Source: Dipteris shenzhenensis (lineage: Eukaryota > Polypodiophyta > Polypodiopsida > Gleicheniales). Taken from it: a stretch of 64,000 nucleotides of DNA. The DNA lies in assembly GCA_047967505.1 (NCBI GenBank), contig CM106538.1; one strand, written 5' to 3'. The translations under genes were made by a program, and so were the position numbers. Positions 41,626 to 51,659 of this stretch are shown here, piece after piece. Within the stretch, counting starts at the first letter, position 1. Every line of letters begins with the position of its first letter. Under the pieces are notes generated by a model, which had not been told where the DNA came from, did not search any database, and worked only from the letters and a program-made list of their open reading frames with translations.

Positions 41626-44600
41626 GGATTATCAGTTGGAACATACAGGGCCTAGGTGGCGTCCCACATCGCCGCCGTAGACAGCTGATCCGGGATCAGC
41701 TTCATCCAGGTGTTACTGGGGGTCCCATTGATATATTATTTATTCAAGAGCACAAGCTGGATTATAGAGATTGTGCCAAGTCAGGCAAGTTGCTTTCAGG
41801 ACATACTTTTTGGTCGCCTGCTTTGGGCACTAGGGGTGGCACTTCTATTTCAGTTTCGCATTCGGTTCTCCCCTTAGTTGTTGGGCACGGAGTCATTATC
41901 CCCTCTAGAGCTCAGTGGATTATTCTTTTGATTGGAGGGCGTAAGGTTGGCTTCCTCAACCTATATGCCTCCAACATTAGAGGGGAACGTGTCCTTATGT
42001 GGAAGACTTTGCTCTCCTGGGCCCCCATTGTGGATTCTTGGGTGATTGGAGGTGACTTTAACATGGTCGAGTTACCTTCAGACAAAAAAGGAGGTAGAGA
42101 AGGCGGACTTCACTCTTTGGAGAGAGCAGCTTGGGATGCCTTCCTTTTCCATTTCTGTGGCAGAGATACTTGGTGTGATGATGCCTTTCTTATTCAGCCA
42201 CAGTCCCTCCTGTTCTCTTGGTCGAACAGGAGGCAACAGATGCCTATTCATGCACGCATTGACAGATTTTATGTAGATGACTGGGCACTAGACAGAGGTG
42301 GATCGGTATGCATTGATGCGGGGGTTTCCACCTCATACCATTTCCCTGTTGTTCTGGCTATCTCAGAGCCTCACTTGAGAGGCCGATCTGCCAGCATCAG
42401 GATTCCAGATGCCTTTTACACAGAGGAGGACCTTACAGAGGCAGCCCTACGGATATGGTTTGCTCATGTCCAGGGAGGGCAGCCACATCCTTCACATTTA
42501 GCCGCTGCCCTCTCTGGTATTAGCGACTTTTACTGCTCAGTTGCTTCTACCAGAAGACGAGATATTCTCAGACGTGAGATTGGTGTTCGCCAGCAGTTAG
42601 CAGCTTTGCAGAGGGAAGAGCAGAAACGGCCGTCAGATGCTTGGATTCAGGAGCGCCTTGCTGCAGCGAGGGCTCATCTGCAGTTATTGCTTGATCAGAG
42701 AGCAGAGTATGCCTTTCATCCACGGGAGTCCTTCTGGATTCAGATGGGTGGTAGAGTCAATAAACACTTTTTCTCTACTCTTGGCCCTAGACATAGTAGA
42801 GAGAGTGTATCTCAGCTTCTTGACTCACATGGGGTTTTACAGACAGAGCCAGATGACGTCTTACGCATAGCTTCAGATTTCTATGCCACCCTCCTTACTG
42901 CTGATCCTGAGACACACGATATAGAGGATGCTAGACAGGCTATTTGGCAGAGTATCCCAGTGTTGGTGAATCCGGATATGCAGGTTCTACTTGACGCACC
43001 TTTCACCAACACAGAGTTCAGGACTGCACTTTCAGCCCTTCACAAGGGCAAGTGCCCAGGTTTAGATGGCCTCACACCGTCCTTTTTCATTGCATTTTGG
43101 GATATGATTGGAGACTATATTACTTCAGCCATGCAGGCCATTTGGGACTCTGGCGAGATGCCTGAATCGCTTACAGAGGGCCTCATCCACCTTATCCCAA
43201 AAGGAGGTAGCAGAAATTTATTGTCCCAGTGGAGGCCTATCACACTTCTGGGGACTTGTTACAAGATTCTGGCCAAGGCTATCAGCCTCCGATTGCAGCC
43301 ACTTCTCCCTGATCTTATCCACGACACTCAGACGGGATTTGTGCATGGCAGAAGTATTTTTGATAACATTTTTTCTTTCTGGGAAGCTTCAGAGTGGGCC
43401 ATGCAGAGTGGCCAGAATCTTGCCATTCTACTGTTGGATTTTGAAAAAGCTTATGACATAGTAGATTGGAGTTTTTTGGAGGGCACCCTTCTACGCTTTG
43501 GATTCACTGATGTTTGGATCAGAGGTGTTTCCTCTTTGTACAGATCAGCCCATAGCCAGGTACTTATTGGTGGGGTAAGGGGTGAGAGATTTCAGATTTC
43601 GAGATCAGTCCGTCAGGGATGCCCCCTTGCTCCTTTCCTTTTTTTATTCGTGGCCGAAGCTATGAGCATCTATGTTAGATCTCAAGCTGACATCTTTGGG
43701 CTGAGACTTCCTATCAGAAGAGAAGAGGAGCTGCTTGACAGTGAGTTGGCTGATGACACAGCGATTTATTTGGATGCCTCTCCACAGACATTGACTTCTT
43801 TCAGGACAGCATTGGATTTATTTTGCTTGGCGGCAGGGGCGCAGATAAATTGGCATAAATCCAATGGCTTTTGGATCAGTGATGAGGACACTCCAGTTTG
43901 GGGACTTGACATAGGGTTCACTTGGGTTCAGAGGGGTGTGCCTATCAGGTATTTGGGCTGCCAGGTCGGCTTGGGTATTTCTACCACGCAGCAGTTTGCT
44001 CCCGTGTTGGAGAGCATCAGAAGGAAGCTTCTCTTTTGGAGCATCAGAAGGAAGCTGGATCTTGCCTCTAGAGTTGTGGTGGTCAACCAGGTCCTCTTGG
44101 CCACGGCCTGGTTTATTTGTTCATGTTGGTGCCGTTCCAGGGACTGCATCATTCAGCTCAGAAGACCGATCAGGAACTTTCTCTGGAGTGGGCTTGATGG
44201 CACAGCAGATGCCTTAGCCAGAGTGGCTTGGGAGACCCTCATCCTCCCTACACAGGATGGGGGTCTCAATATTATTGATCCAGATTTACAGTGCAGAGCC
44301 TTACTTTGCAAGATAGTGGTGCGAGGACTTATGCCAGGACAGGAACCGTGGAAGGACTTTCTTATCAGCAGCATACAGAGGTGCACACCTTCCTCAGGAG
44401 GAGACTGGATGAGCAGTGTTAGATGGATCTTCACCTCAGCACACCTCAGATCACCTTCATCCCCTCTCATGGTTGCCATTCTGAAAGCTTGGGCTAGTTT
44501 CAGAAGCTCTCTTCGGAGGATTCCTCCTTCCTCCCGGGAAGAGATTGATAGGCAGCCCATCATGTGGAACGACAGTATTTTAGATGATCGTGGCAGACCA

Positions 44601-45969
44601 CTGGGTGCCTCACCCTACATGCAGTGGGCCAGGTGGGAGAGGGGACCTGCTTCTTCTTTAGGATCTTGGAAAGCCTTCCGTAGGCTTCCAGAGGAAACCA
44701 AGTCAAGGTTGACAGGACATCTCAGAGGGAGTGCAGGGAGGATCTTGCAGATTGAGACAGCCCTTCCAGAGGCTTGGATAGACACAGATGATATGCCTCA
44801 CTACCTCCACTTGGGCAGGTACTTTCTCGAGAGGCGGGGTTCCACTTCAGGTCTTAGCCTTCCGAGATGCACAGGAGGATGCTTTAGTTTTCAGTGTCCA
44901 GGATGGTGGCAGATTGCTTAGATCTACAGATGATATATTGCTTGAGTCTGCTTTTCAGCCTATCAGGGTCGTAGGCCTTTTGATGCAGGGATCAGATTCA
45001 GAGTGGTTCTTGGACCCTGACCCCCAGTTACTCTCCACCGGGTCTTGGAGACTTTGGCTCTATGGAGGAGTTCCCATCAGGTATTTACAGTGGGACCCCG
45101 GAGAGTGGGAGTGGATTGACGCGGGGCATCGAGAGAAGACCATCCCCTTCTTTCGTTACACGGTCAGTAATGCCAGAAGATTTCAGCTCAGTAGTAGAGG
45201 CTGGAGACCCTCCAGAGTTCCTCATTGGGAGACTTTTGGTATTACTGCGGATCAGCAGAGGTACTTCTGGAGGAGGCTCTGGAAATCCCACAGGAATAGA
45301 AAGATCACTATCTTCTTTTGGCTTTCTATTCATGGAGGGATTGCAGTGAACCTTTGGAGGTCCAGATTCGGAGCCGACCCTACTTGCCCTCGTTGCCTTT
45401 CTGCTTCGGAGTCTATTCAGCATTGCTTATGGGATTGCAGACAGGCGAGATTGATTTGGATGGGGATAGCCAGGATCTTCAGTCACTTTGCCCATTCCCC
45501 ACTCTTTATGACTTGGGGCTCGGTGGCTTGGCTTTCTCTTACAAGACCTCAGGTTTTCTATGAGGGACTTGACTCCTCCCGGGCCATTTCGGTTCGACGT
45601 CATCGGGTTGAGCTCTGCTCGTTGGATGTGGTTCCACACCGTCCTTTTACAGCTGTACATGCCTCTGTGGATACTTCTTGGGAGATTATAGCGAGCATAG
45701 CAGCCTGGCATATCTGGAGATCCAGATGCACAGAGGCTATGGAGGGTACTCAGGTTCATCCCTCGCACACATTGGCTAGTATCTGGACAGACATCGTACA
45801 CACTCTGATGGCCGTATGGACGGGTATACAGGGGGACTCCCGTGCAGCCTCAGCTAGGAGGGTTTCTTTCTTCACGGAATGGAAGGATTCTCCTTTCTTC
45901 TCTGAATCTACTACAGGGTTGAGATGGCACTTTCAGCCTCAGCCTTGGTTTCTTTCCACCTCACTCTGA
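41622..45969 (+). pseudogene. LINE-A2 ORF2: APE endonuclease, reverse transcriptase, zf-RVT
   Basis: The main ORF (41622-44921) and its continuation in another frame (44788-45969) make about 1,449 codons, so one frameshift near 44800-44825 is the only obvious lesion. EN motifs are SWNIQGLGG (residue 5), QEHKLD (about 45), GGDFNMVE (about 143) and ARIDRFYV with YHFPVVL (S-DH-position). RT motifs are WRPITLLGTCYKILAKAIS (about 540), LLDFEKAYDIVDW (about 605), RQGCPLAPFLFLFVAEAMS (about 663) and LADDTAIY (about 709, LADD instead of F/YADD). The C terminus has GGIAVNLWRSRFGADPTCPRC-x11-H-x4-C (zf-RVT). A 24-27-bp local duplication SIRRKLLFW/SIRRKL lies near 44015-44055. Confidence 0.93.
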
Positions 45970-46077
45970 GGGGGTTTTTTATTATCCTCATGATTTCATG
46001 ATGTATTCCGCTTTGAGCTTGCTCTCGCGGGTTTTTGTTCTTACTTAATAGAAGTCTTTTTCATGGAAAAAAAAAAA
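45970..46077 (+). other. LINE-A2 3' UTR and poly(A)
   Basis: About 95 bp of UTR is followed by at least eleven A. TACTTAATAGAAGTC and the CTTTGAGCTTGCTC hairpin are common to A1 and A2, and TACTTAATAGAAGT also to A3. Confidence 0.85.
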
Positions 46078-46090
46078 ATATCTCCTATTT
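46078..46090. repeat. LINE-A2 target-site duplication, right copy
   Basis: ATATCTCCTATTT, identical to 41323-41335. Confidence 0.95.
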
Positions 46091-46099
46091 GTCATACCA

Positions 46100-46600
46100 T
46101 AAGGACTAAATGTTCAGCTGACACACTATAATATTAAAAATAGGGTTTAAAAATATCATAGAATGCTGGAGAGAACTTTCTTCAAAAAAGGACCTAGGAA
46201 GAGGAGGAATTGAGGCTTAAAGCTCGAGATGGAGGCGGCAATGGGAATGTTGTGTTCCCTACCACTGCGAAAGGAAAAGGTGGTTCCTCCACCAAAGGTG
46301 GGTCCTCTACTAGTGGTGACAAAAAGAAGAAAAGCAGCAAGAAGAAGTTTCAGGGAGAATGCTTCTACTGCAAGAAGAAGGGCCATGTGATTGCAGATTG
46401 CCGGGTCAAGAAAGCAGATGAAAAGAATGGTACCCTGAGAAAACAGATAAGGGGAAAGAGACAGCTAACACAACGGAAGCAGAGTTGGATCTATTTCTGG
46501 CCACTGAGGAAGAGTGTTCCTCAGTTCAAGAAGCGCAATGAATACTCACAAATTAGGTTAAAGAGATGCAAAAATTCAACAGCACTTTTGTAACAAGGCA
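46100..46600 (+). pseudogene. Copia-3 gag fragment (nucleocapsid)
   Basis: The plus frame reads RKRRIEA or, in the gag frame, EEELRLKARDGGG, then a Lys/Ser-rich linker and the zinc knuckle CFYCKKKGHVIADC (CX2CX4HX4C). This is the C-terminal third of a Copia gag. It stops being recognisable after ADEKNG. The 13-bp LINE-A2 TSD lies just upstream, so LINE-A2 sits beside, not in, this fragment. Confidence 0.75.
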
Positions 46601-48129
46601 AGCTAAAGGGATCAAGCTTGATTGTACTTACCTTAGCCTCAGATGGCCCAATGTTGACCTGCCAAGAAGATTTAACTTCAAAGACATGAAAAAAGCAACT
46701 GCCAATTACAATAAATGATGATGGATAGCAGCATTTGCATATTGATCGTAATTAAACTATTTGCTCACATGACGACACCTGCACATAAAGCTACTTCAAA
46801 TGTCCAAATTGAATTTTTTCATAGAATTTACAAGAAAAAAGGAAGAATATATACCACGAAAAAAGTATTTGAAGGTACAACAGTTCCCTTGTAAATGATT
46901 CCTGCACACGGAAAATAATTCAAAACAGCAGTAAGGAAACACGTCCAGCTCAATAATCCAGAAAGGTGTCTAAATCACCATGCTTACCCAAATGCATTGT
47001 GTACCATCCCGATTATTCAGAACCATTTGAAGCAGGTTCTACTTCCCATCTAGGAATTAAAATACCATCAATACATCTGTCCAGGAATACAAGATAAAGG
47101 ATACTGATGGTTCCCTCAAATTAACTGGATCTTTTTATGCATCTATATCTCAGTTACTAGGCTAGGATATTAAATGCAGTGGGCAAGGCATTCAGGAATG
47201 CCACTAATCTCGATTCTCAATCTCAGTTAGTGTGATCTTTACAAAAGCAAGTGATGTCTTGTCTTATACTTGCCTTTTCCTCTGGAATATCCTCTCATTC
47301 TGCTCTACAACATTTTGCACGAATCAAGCACAAGTACAGACAAGACACCAAACTTGCAACTGTCCTTGGACCCATACATGACTTACTCCAAGCATTGAGA
47401 TATGGGATCACAATCCAGCACAGCTCAGTTCAAGTATAGAGGCATGATGGATTACAATCCAGCATATCCCCTCAATCCTATATCATAGACAGCTATACAG
47501 AAAGGACTTAAGAGGCCTCACTAGTGGTTGCCAGTAATGGCATGGGCAGCTTGCTTATGAATCTTTACAACACCACTTTTGGAAAACAACATAAGAGAGA
47601 AAATAATAGAACTAAAGCATATAAGGAAATTGCCCCAAAAGAAACACACATCCACACACAAAGAGAAAAAGGGAGAAAGCTAGTTCAAACCAAAACACAC
47701 ACAATATAGCTCAACTTAAATGACAAAAAGAAAAGCAAAGTTCTCATCTAAATATTGAGCTTGTTTTTTTCATTTGGCACAATGATAAGAGGTAGAAAGA
47801 AGAGTTCTATGAAGTTAAGAGAAAGAGTTCCTACACTGCTCCTCCCAAATTGCGGAGGGGCAATAAAAAGGATCTCCCACGTGATGCTTCAATAAAACAA
47901 TTACTCCGAAATGTAATGGACTACTTTTTTGTTACAGAATTTCAAGATCAAGCAACAAATGATGCTCCTTGTGTTGTTTATTTGGCAAGAAGATCAAAGG
48001 TGGAAAAGAAGAGGTCTATGAAAAAGAGTTCCTCCAGTGTCTCCTCCCAGAGTGGGGATGGGGAAAAAAAGGCTCCCCCATGTGATGCTTCAATGCTCCA
48101 AGGCCCATTCTAGTGAGAATGTGGGTGCT
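46601..48129. other. Unassigned AT-rich segment with a direct repeat
   Basis: No element or gene could be assigned. A repeat pair (47773-47894 and 47981-48098) is the only structure seen. A plus ORF across it (47850-48113) has a Lys/Ser-rich centre and no known motif. Confidence 0.4.
47773..48098 (+). repeat. Direct repeat pair, about 120 bp, period about 208
   Basis: Both units begin TTTGGCA and share AGAGTTCTATGAA-type, AAGAGTTCCT, CTCCTCCCA, GGGG-AA-AAA-GG-TC-CCC and TGATGCTTCAAT in the same order with many mismatches. The repeat could encode Lys/Ser-rich motifs, but the frame is not preserved between units. Confidence 0.7.
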
Positions 48130-48189
48130 AAGTTTTCGAACCAGATAATCCTATTGTTGCAGATAAAAACACTACTGAGACTAATGTTG

Positions 48190-49742
48190 AGACGAAGATT
48201 GTAAAATTTCGGAAGGCCTCTGACACTGTCCTGCGATCCTGCATGATCAAGAGACTACAGGATATGCAGATTCCAGAGGTTCTAATCTGGGGAGTGGTGA
48301 GCCTATACAAGTCTGTTAGAGGGAGAGTTCGTGTCCCAGGAGGCCTATCAGACTGGGTTGAGAGCACAATCGGAGTAAAGCAGGGATGCCCTCTCTCACC
48401 GACTCTCTTCGGGCTCTACATTGATGAGATTACATCTTTTATAGACCGCCTAGGAGGCGAGGGAGCACCACTAGCAGACTTGATGATACAGATTCTACTA
48501 TACGCGGATGACATAGTCCTCCTGTCATCGTCGGCAGAGGGACTACAGAGACATCTAGATGCCCTAGAGGTGTTCTGCACAGAGAGAGACCAGATGGTTA
48601 ACCTTGGGAAGACCAAGGTCATGATCTTCAACACCTCTTACGCAGTGCTTCACCGACATAGCTTTACATACCAGAGTCAGCCAGTGGAGATTGTGCAGTC
48701 CTACACATACTTGGGTGCAGTTTTCACAGGGCCAATTTTCACGATGACCCACACAGCCAAAGCATGACTCACACGAGGGCATGGTGCCTTGGCCCGACTA
48801 GAGCGATAGTGCTTCCAGGCGCACTTCCAAGATCCACGGACAAAGTGTTGGCTTTTCGACACTCTAGTGAGGCGGACCGCCATGTATGCGGCACCTTTTT
48901 GGGGGTGTGGTATTTCAGCAGCGGAATGGAAGAGATTCGAGCAGCTACACGTGATTATGGGTTCCAGGATGATTCGGAGTAAGCCCTCGGTCCCCCATCA
49001 GATAGTACACGTAGAGTTTGCCATGATCCCTCTCCAGGTTGATGCCATTTTTCAGACAATGACCTTCCTCCATAGAGTCTGGGACCTACCTCGCGAGAGA
49101 CTTCTGAGGCTGGCACTAGAGTCCTCCATACGACTATCTGAGAGTGGGGTAGGTACAACATGGTTTGCACGCGTCACCGCATGGTTTGCCAGTCACGGCA
49201 TTGAAATGGATCGGCTTCCCCCATTTCAGTATAGCATGGATGCACCGCCCGAGTAGATCCCACGAGATGAGATTAACCGCATCATATGGTTAGATCTCCA
49301 GCTCCACACATCTCGCACTTTGGGGTGGGGGGGGGGGGGGCGGGCGGGGGACCAGAGTTCCCCACCAAGACCAAGCTCTACTATGACCACTTTTTGAGAG
49401 TATCGGAAGATGGGCTCATCATCAGACCTCAGTATCTCGAGGGCAGAGGAGTCGCACACGCATTGAGGATTGCCATCGGACAGATGCGGATCTTGTCCCA
49501 TCAGCTGAGGATCGAGACGGGGAGAGCTGCATGCATACCCAGAGAGCGGTGGACTTGCAGGTTGTGCACGATGGGGGCGGTCGAGACAGAGGAGCACTTT
49601 CTATGTGTCCACCCAGCCTACTATGAGATCCAAGGGCGCTACCACTGCCTTTTTCAGGAGGGGTACGGCTTTGGCCCGCTTGGCCGCTTGCGACTTTCAT
49701 ATGAGGGAAAGGTGTCTCCATGGCCTCTCCATACCCCTTAAA
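48190..49742 (+). pseudogene. LINE-F2 ORF2: RT and zinc finger
   Basis: The best ORF (48243-48767) reads VSLYKSVRGRVRVPGGLSD, IGVKQGCPLSPTLFGLYIDE (motif B), LLYADDIVLLSSSAEGLQRHLDALE (canonical YADD) and VNLGKTKVMIFNTS, VEIVQSYTYLGAVFTGPIF. It continues in other frames with RTAMYAAPFWG, VIMGSRMIRSKPSVPHQIVH, DRLPPFQYSMDAP, RIAIGQMRILSHQLRIETGR and the zinc-binding block CRLCTMGAVETEEHFLC. A stop near 48767 and frameshifts kill it. Confidence 0.85.
49322..49349 (+). repeat. G-rich homopolymer tract
   Basis: A run of mostly G (TGGGGTGG then a long G run, then GCGGGC) interrupts the LINE-F2 coding region and could form G-quadruplex structure. It may also be a sequencing-prone spot. Confidence 0.85.
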
Positions 49743-50699
49743 AGTTAAACAAGGCAGGGCAATGGAGCTCACATGAGGACATGATGTGCACCCTTGTTGT
49801 GTTCAACACTTTCTTTTCGCTTTGGAAGAAGTGGGCTTTGAGAGTCACGCTTCTTTGAATGTGGAAATTGCACCAAGGTAAATGGTGAAGCACCCACGAT
49901 CTACACCACAGGTTACTGAGGTAGACCGAGCGTAGAGGCAGGTCGTGGATTTCTATGCATTCGACTCATCCCCAAGGCACTCTGAGATAGAGGAGGAGGA
50001 GCTAGCTGACATGAGAGATATATGGATCAATGGAGGGAGCCGACACAGCATTGCCAGAAGAGGGGCGCAAAGATCGTACACGGCGTGACAGGCAACCAGA
50101 GCACACACGATCGAGGTCTGACCTATTTCAGCTCTCCTTAGGGGAGATTGATCGAGGCAAGGCATCACCCTTGACATAGCCCATCGGATCAAGAGATCGA
50201 GGAGACCACGTCCTCCACCACCACGGGAGACATCCCGATAAATGCACATACGTGAGCTCTTTGCATCTCATCAGAGAGCCATAATGGAGCCACGATACGT
50301 GGAGCCGGCTCACGCACTTGGGATTCTAGCTCTGAGCACTTGATATCTTTATGCCACTCTCATGCTATTTTGCTACTTTTTTTGCGATTTTGTACTAGTA
50401 TAGCATTTTAGTACTCAGCAAGGGCCTTAGTGAGCCCTTTGCCCCAGCCCAAAGTGGTCTGTATGAGTTGCTTGATTCCGTACTTTGTCACATAGGCCCA
50501 CAAGGCCTTTTGCGGATGTTAATATTGATAGGCATCGAGTGAGTCATGCCTTTGGCCCCGTCTGAAGGTAGGCATCGAGCGTGCCATGCCTTTGGTGTGC
50601 CGTCACACAGACAAACTATTCCTCTTTTAAACCCCAACAAAGTCACAGAAATCTGAGGATGCCATTCAAGCTTTCACCCACAAGAGGGCCTTGTTCTCC

Positions 50700-51169
50700 A
50701 CCCACCTCCCCATGAATTGGACCATGGTGAGTTAAAACGTGAACGGGCCTCACGATCGCGATAGCAGCCACAGCAGATGATACTTCATCAAGAGTTATAG
50801 AAGTTTGTAATAAGATGAACAACGGATCTTCTCTTGATTCAAAAGTGCATGTTCTCAACAGCAAATATCAGATGCCAAGCCGCCTTCTCCTAGGGAGGGG
50901 ACTTGAGGTTTGGTTTGCCCGCAATAGGCAAGAGGGTTGGAGCCTACTTTTTTGTTCTCATGTGCTAGCCCCAGTTGTTGTCGAACAGGGTGAGCTTATC
51001 ATAGGGCAAGCAGTGTGGATGAATTTACGGGTGGGCGACTCCAAGATTGGGGTCCCAAACATGTATGCCCCAGCTTACAGACAGCAACACCATCGTTTCT
51101 TCACGGCGGCTTATCGAGAGCCTCCTAGATGTTGACCCTTGCATTGTTGAAGGAGACTTCAACAACCTA
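50700..51169 (+). pseudogene. LINE-E ORF2, endonuclease N-terminal part
   Basis: The frame around 50720 reads MVS-stop-NVNGP, matching the APE start motif SWNVNG. Frame 50815-51135 gives LEVWFARNRQEGWSLLF, VVVEQGELIIGQAVWMNL and KIGVPNMYAPAYRQQHHRFF, the NVYAP block. A final frame change gives VEGDFNNLE (51145-51168), the GDFN metal-binding motif, exactly where the LINE-B7 tail starts. Confidence 0.75.
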
Positions 51170-51245
51170 GAAAGAAAAAAAGAAAGAAAGTTTATTAAAG
51201 TCTTCGGAAGACCGATGGGTCTATGAGATTGTGAAAATCCTGATA
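51170..51245 (-). other. LINE-B7 terminal stem-loop and tetranucleotide tail
   Basis: On the minus strand: TCTCATAGACC, CATC, GGTCT, TCCGAAGACTTTAATAAACT, then CTTT units. GTCTTC/GAAGAC offers an alternative hairpin. The same layout recurs at five LINE-B ends in the window. Confidence 0.8.
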
Positions 51246-51659
51246 CAACAAGCTGTGGTAGTGGAGCTACTAAACGAGCATCCATACCAATGCAAAATGC
51301 AAAAATGCAGAATGGCAGTACTAAGTCCTAAGTACAACATAGTCATGTCCATGGTCGACTATATATCAATCTCAGCATCATCATCATCAGCGCCGCAGCA
51401 AGATATTAGAATGGATGAGGCAGTGGAGGCATGAAGTCGGCAATAGAGTGTTGTCGGCCACTCAGAAGTGCGGTCCTGGCACATCTCCTGGTCGTAGCTC
51501 TGCGTCTGACCAAGGCTAGTGTGACCCCCGGAGGGGATGTCCCCAAGTGCGATCTGTGTGTCGATCCTCTGTCTGAGCTGTCGGGTCACAGGCTTCGGGT
51601 CACGGTCATGTTGAGGCCTCGTCTCGTGGGGGTCCATGTGATCTAGCTAAAAGAATTCC

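Larger units (their letters stand above)
41336..46077 (+). mobile_element. LINE-A2, recent L1-like insertion with 13-bp TSD
   Basis: This 4,742-bp plus-strand LINE starts within ORF1 (5'-truncated), contains a nearly complete ORF2 and ends with a 3' UTR and a poly(A) run (46067-46078). The perfect 13-bp TSD and only one frameshift in about 4.35 kb of ORF2 point to a young insertion. The 3' UTR has a small hairpin GAGC-TT-GCTC followed by CGCGGGTTTTT, shared with A1. This is the reference copy for the LINE-A family here. Confidence 0.95.
48130..50430 (+). mobile_element. LINE-F2, LINE-B-related element, RT to 3' UTR
   Basis: This plus-strand copy starts within RT motif A (FRKASDTV, about 48210) and extends past the zinc finger (49610-49660) to a poorly defined 3' end around 50340-50430. 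It differs clearly from LINE-B at the protein level. A G-rich run (49322-49349) interrupts the post-RT region. The 3' tail of the LINE-B type is not present; I could not define an end or a TSD. Confidence 0.7.

Noticed and set aside
47850-48113. Host gene call for the 87-codon Lys/Ser-rich ORF
   Set aside because: It spans a diverged repeat, has no known motif and the frame is not kept between repeat units.
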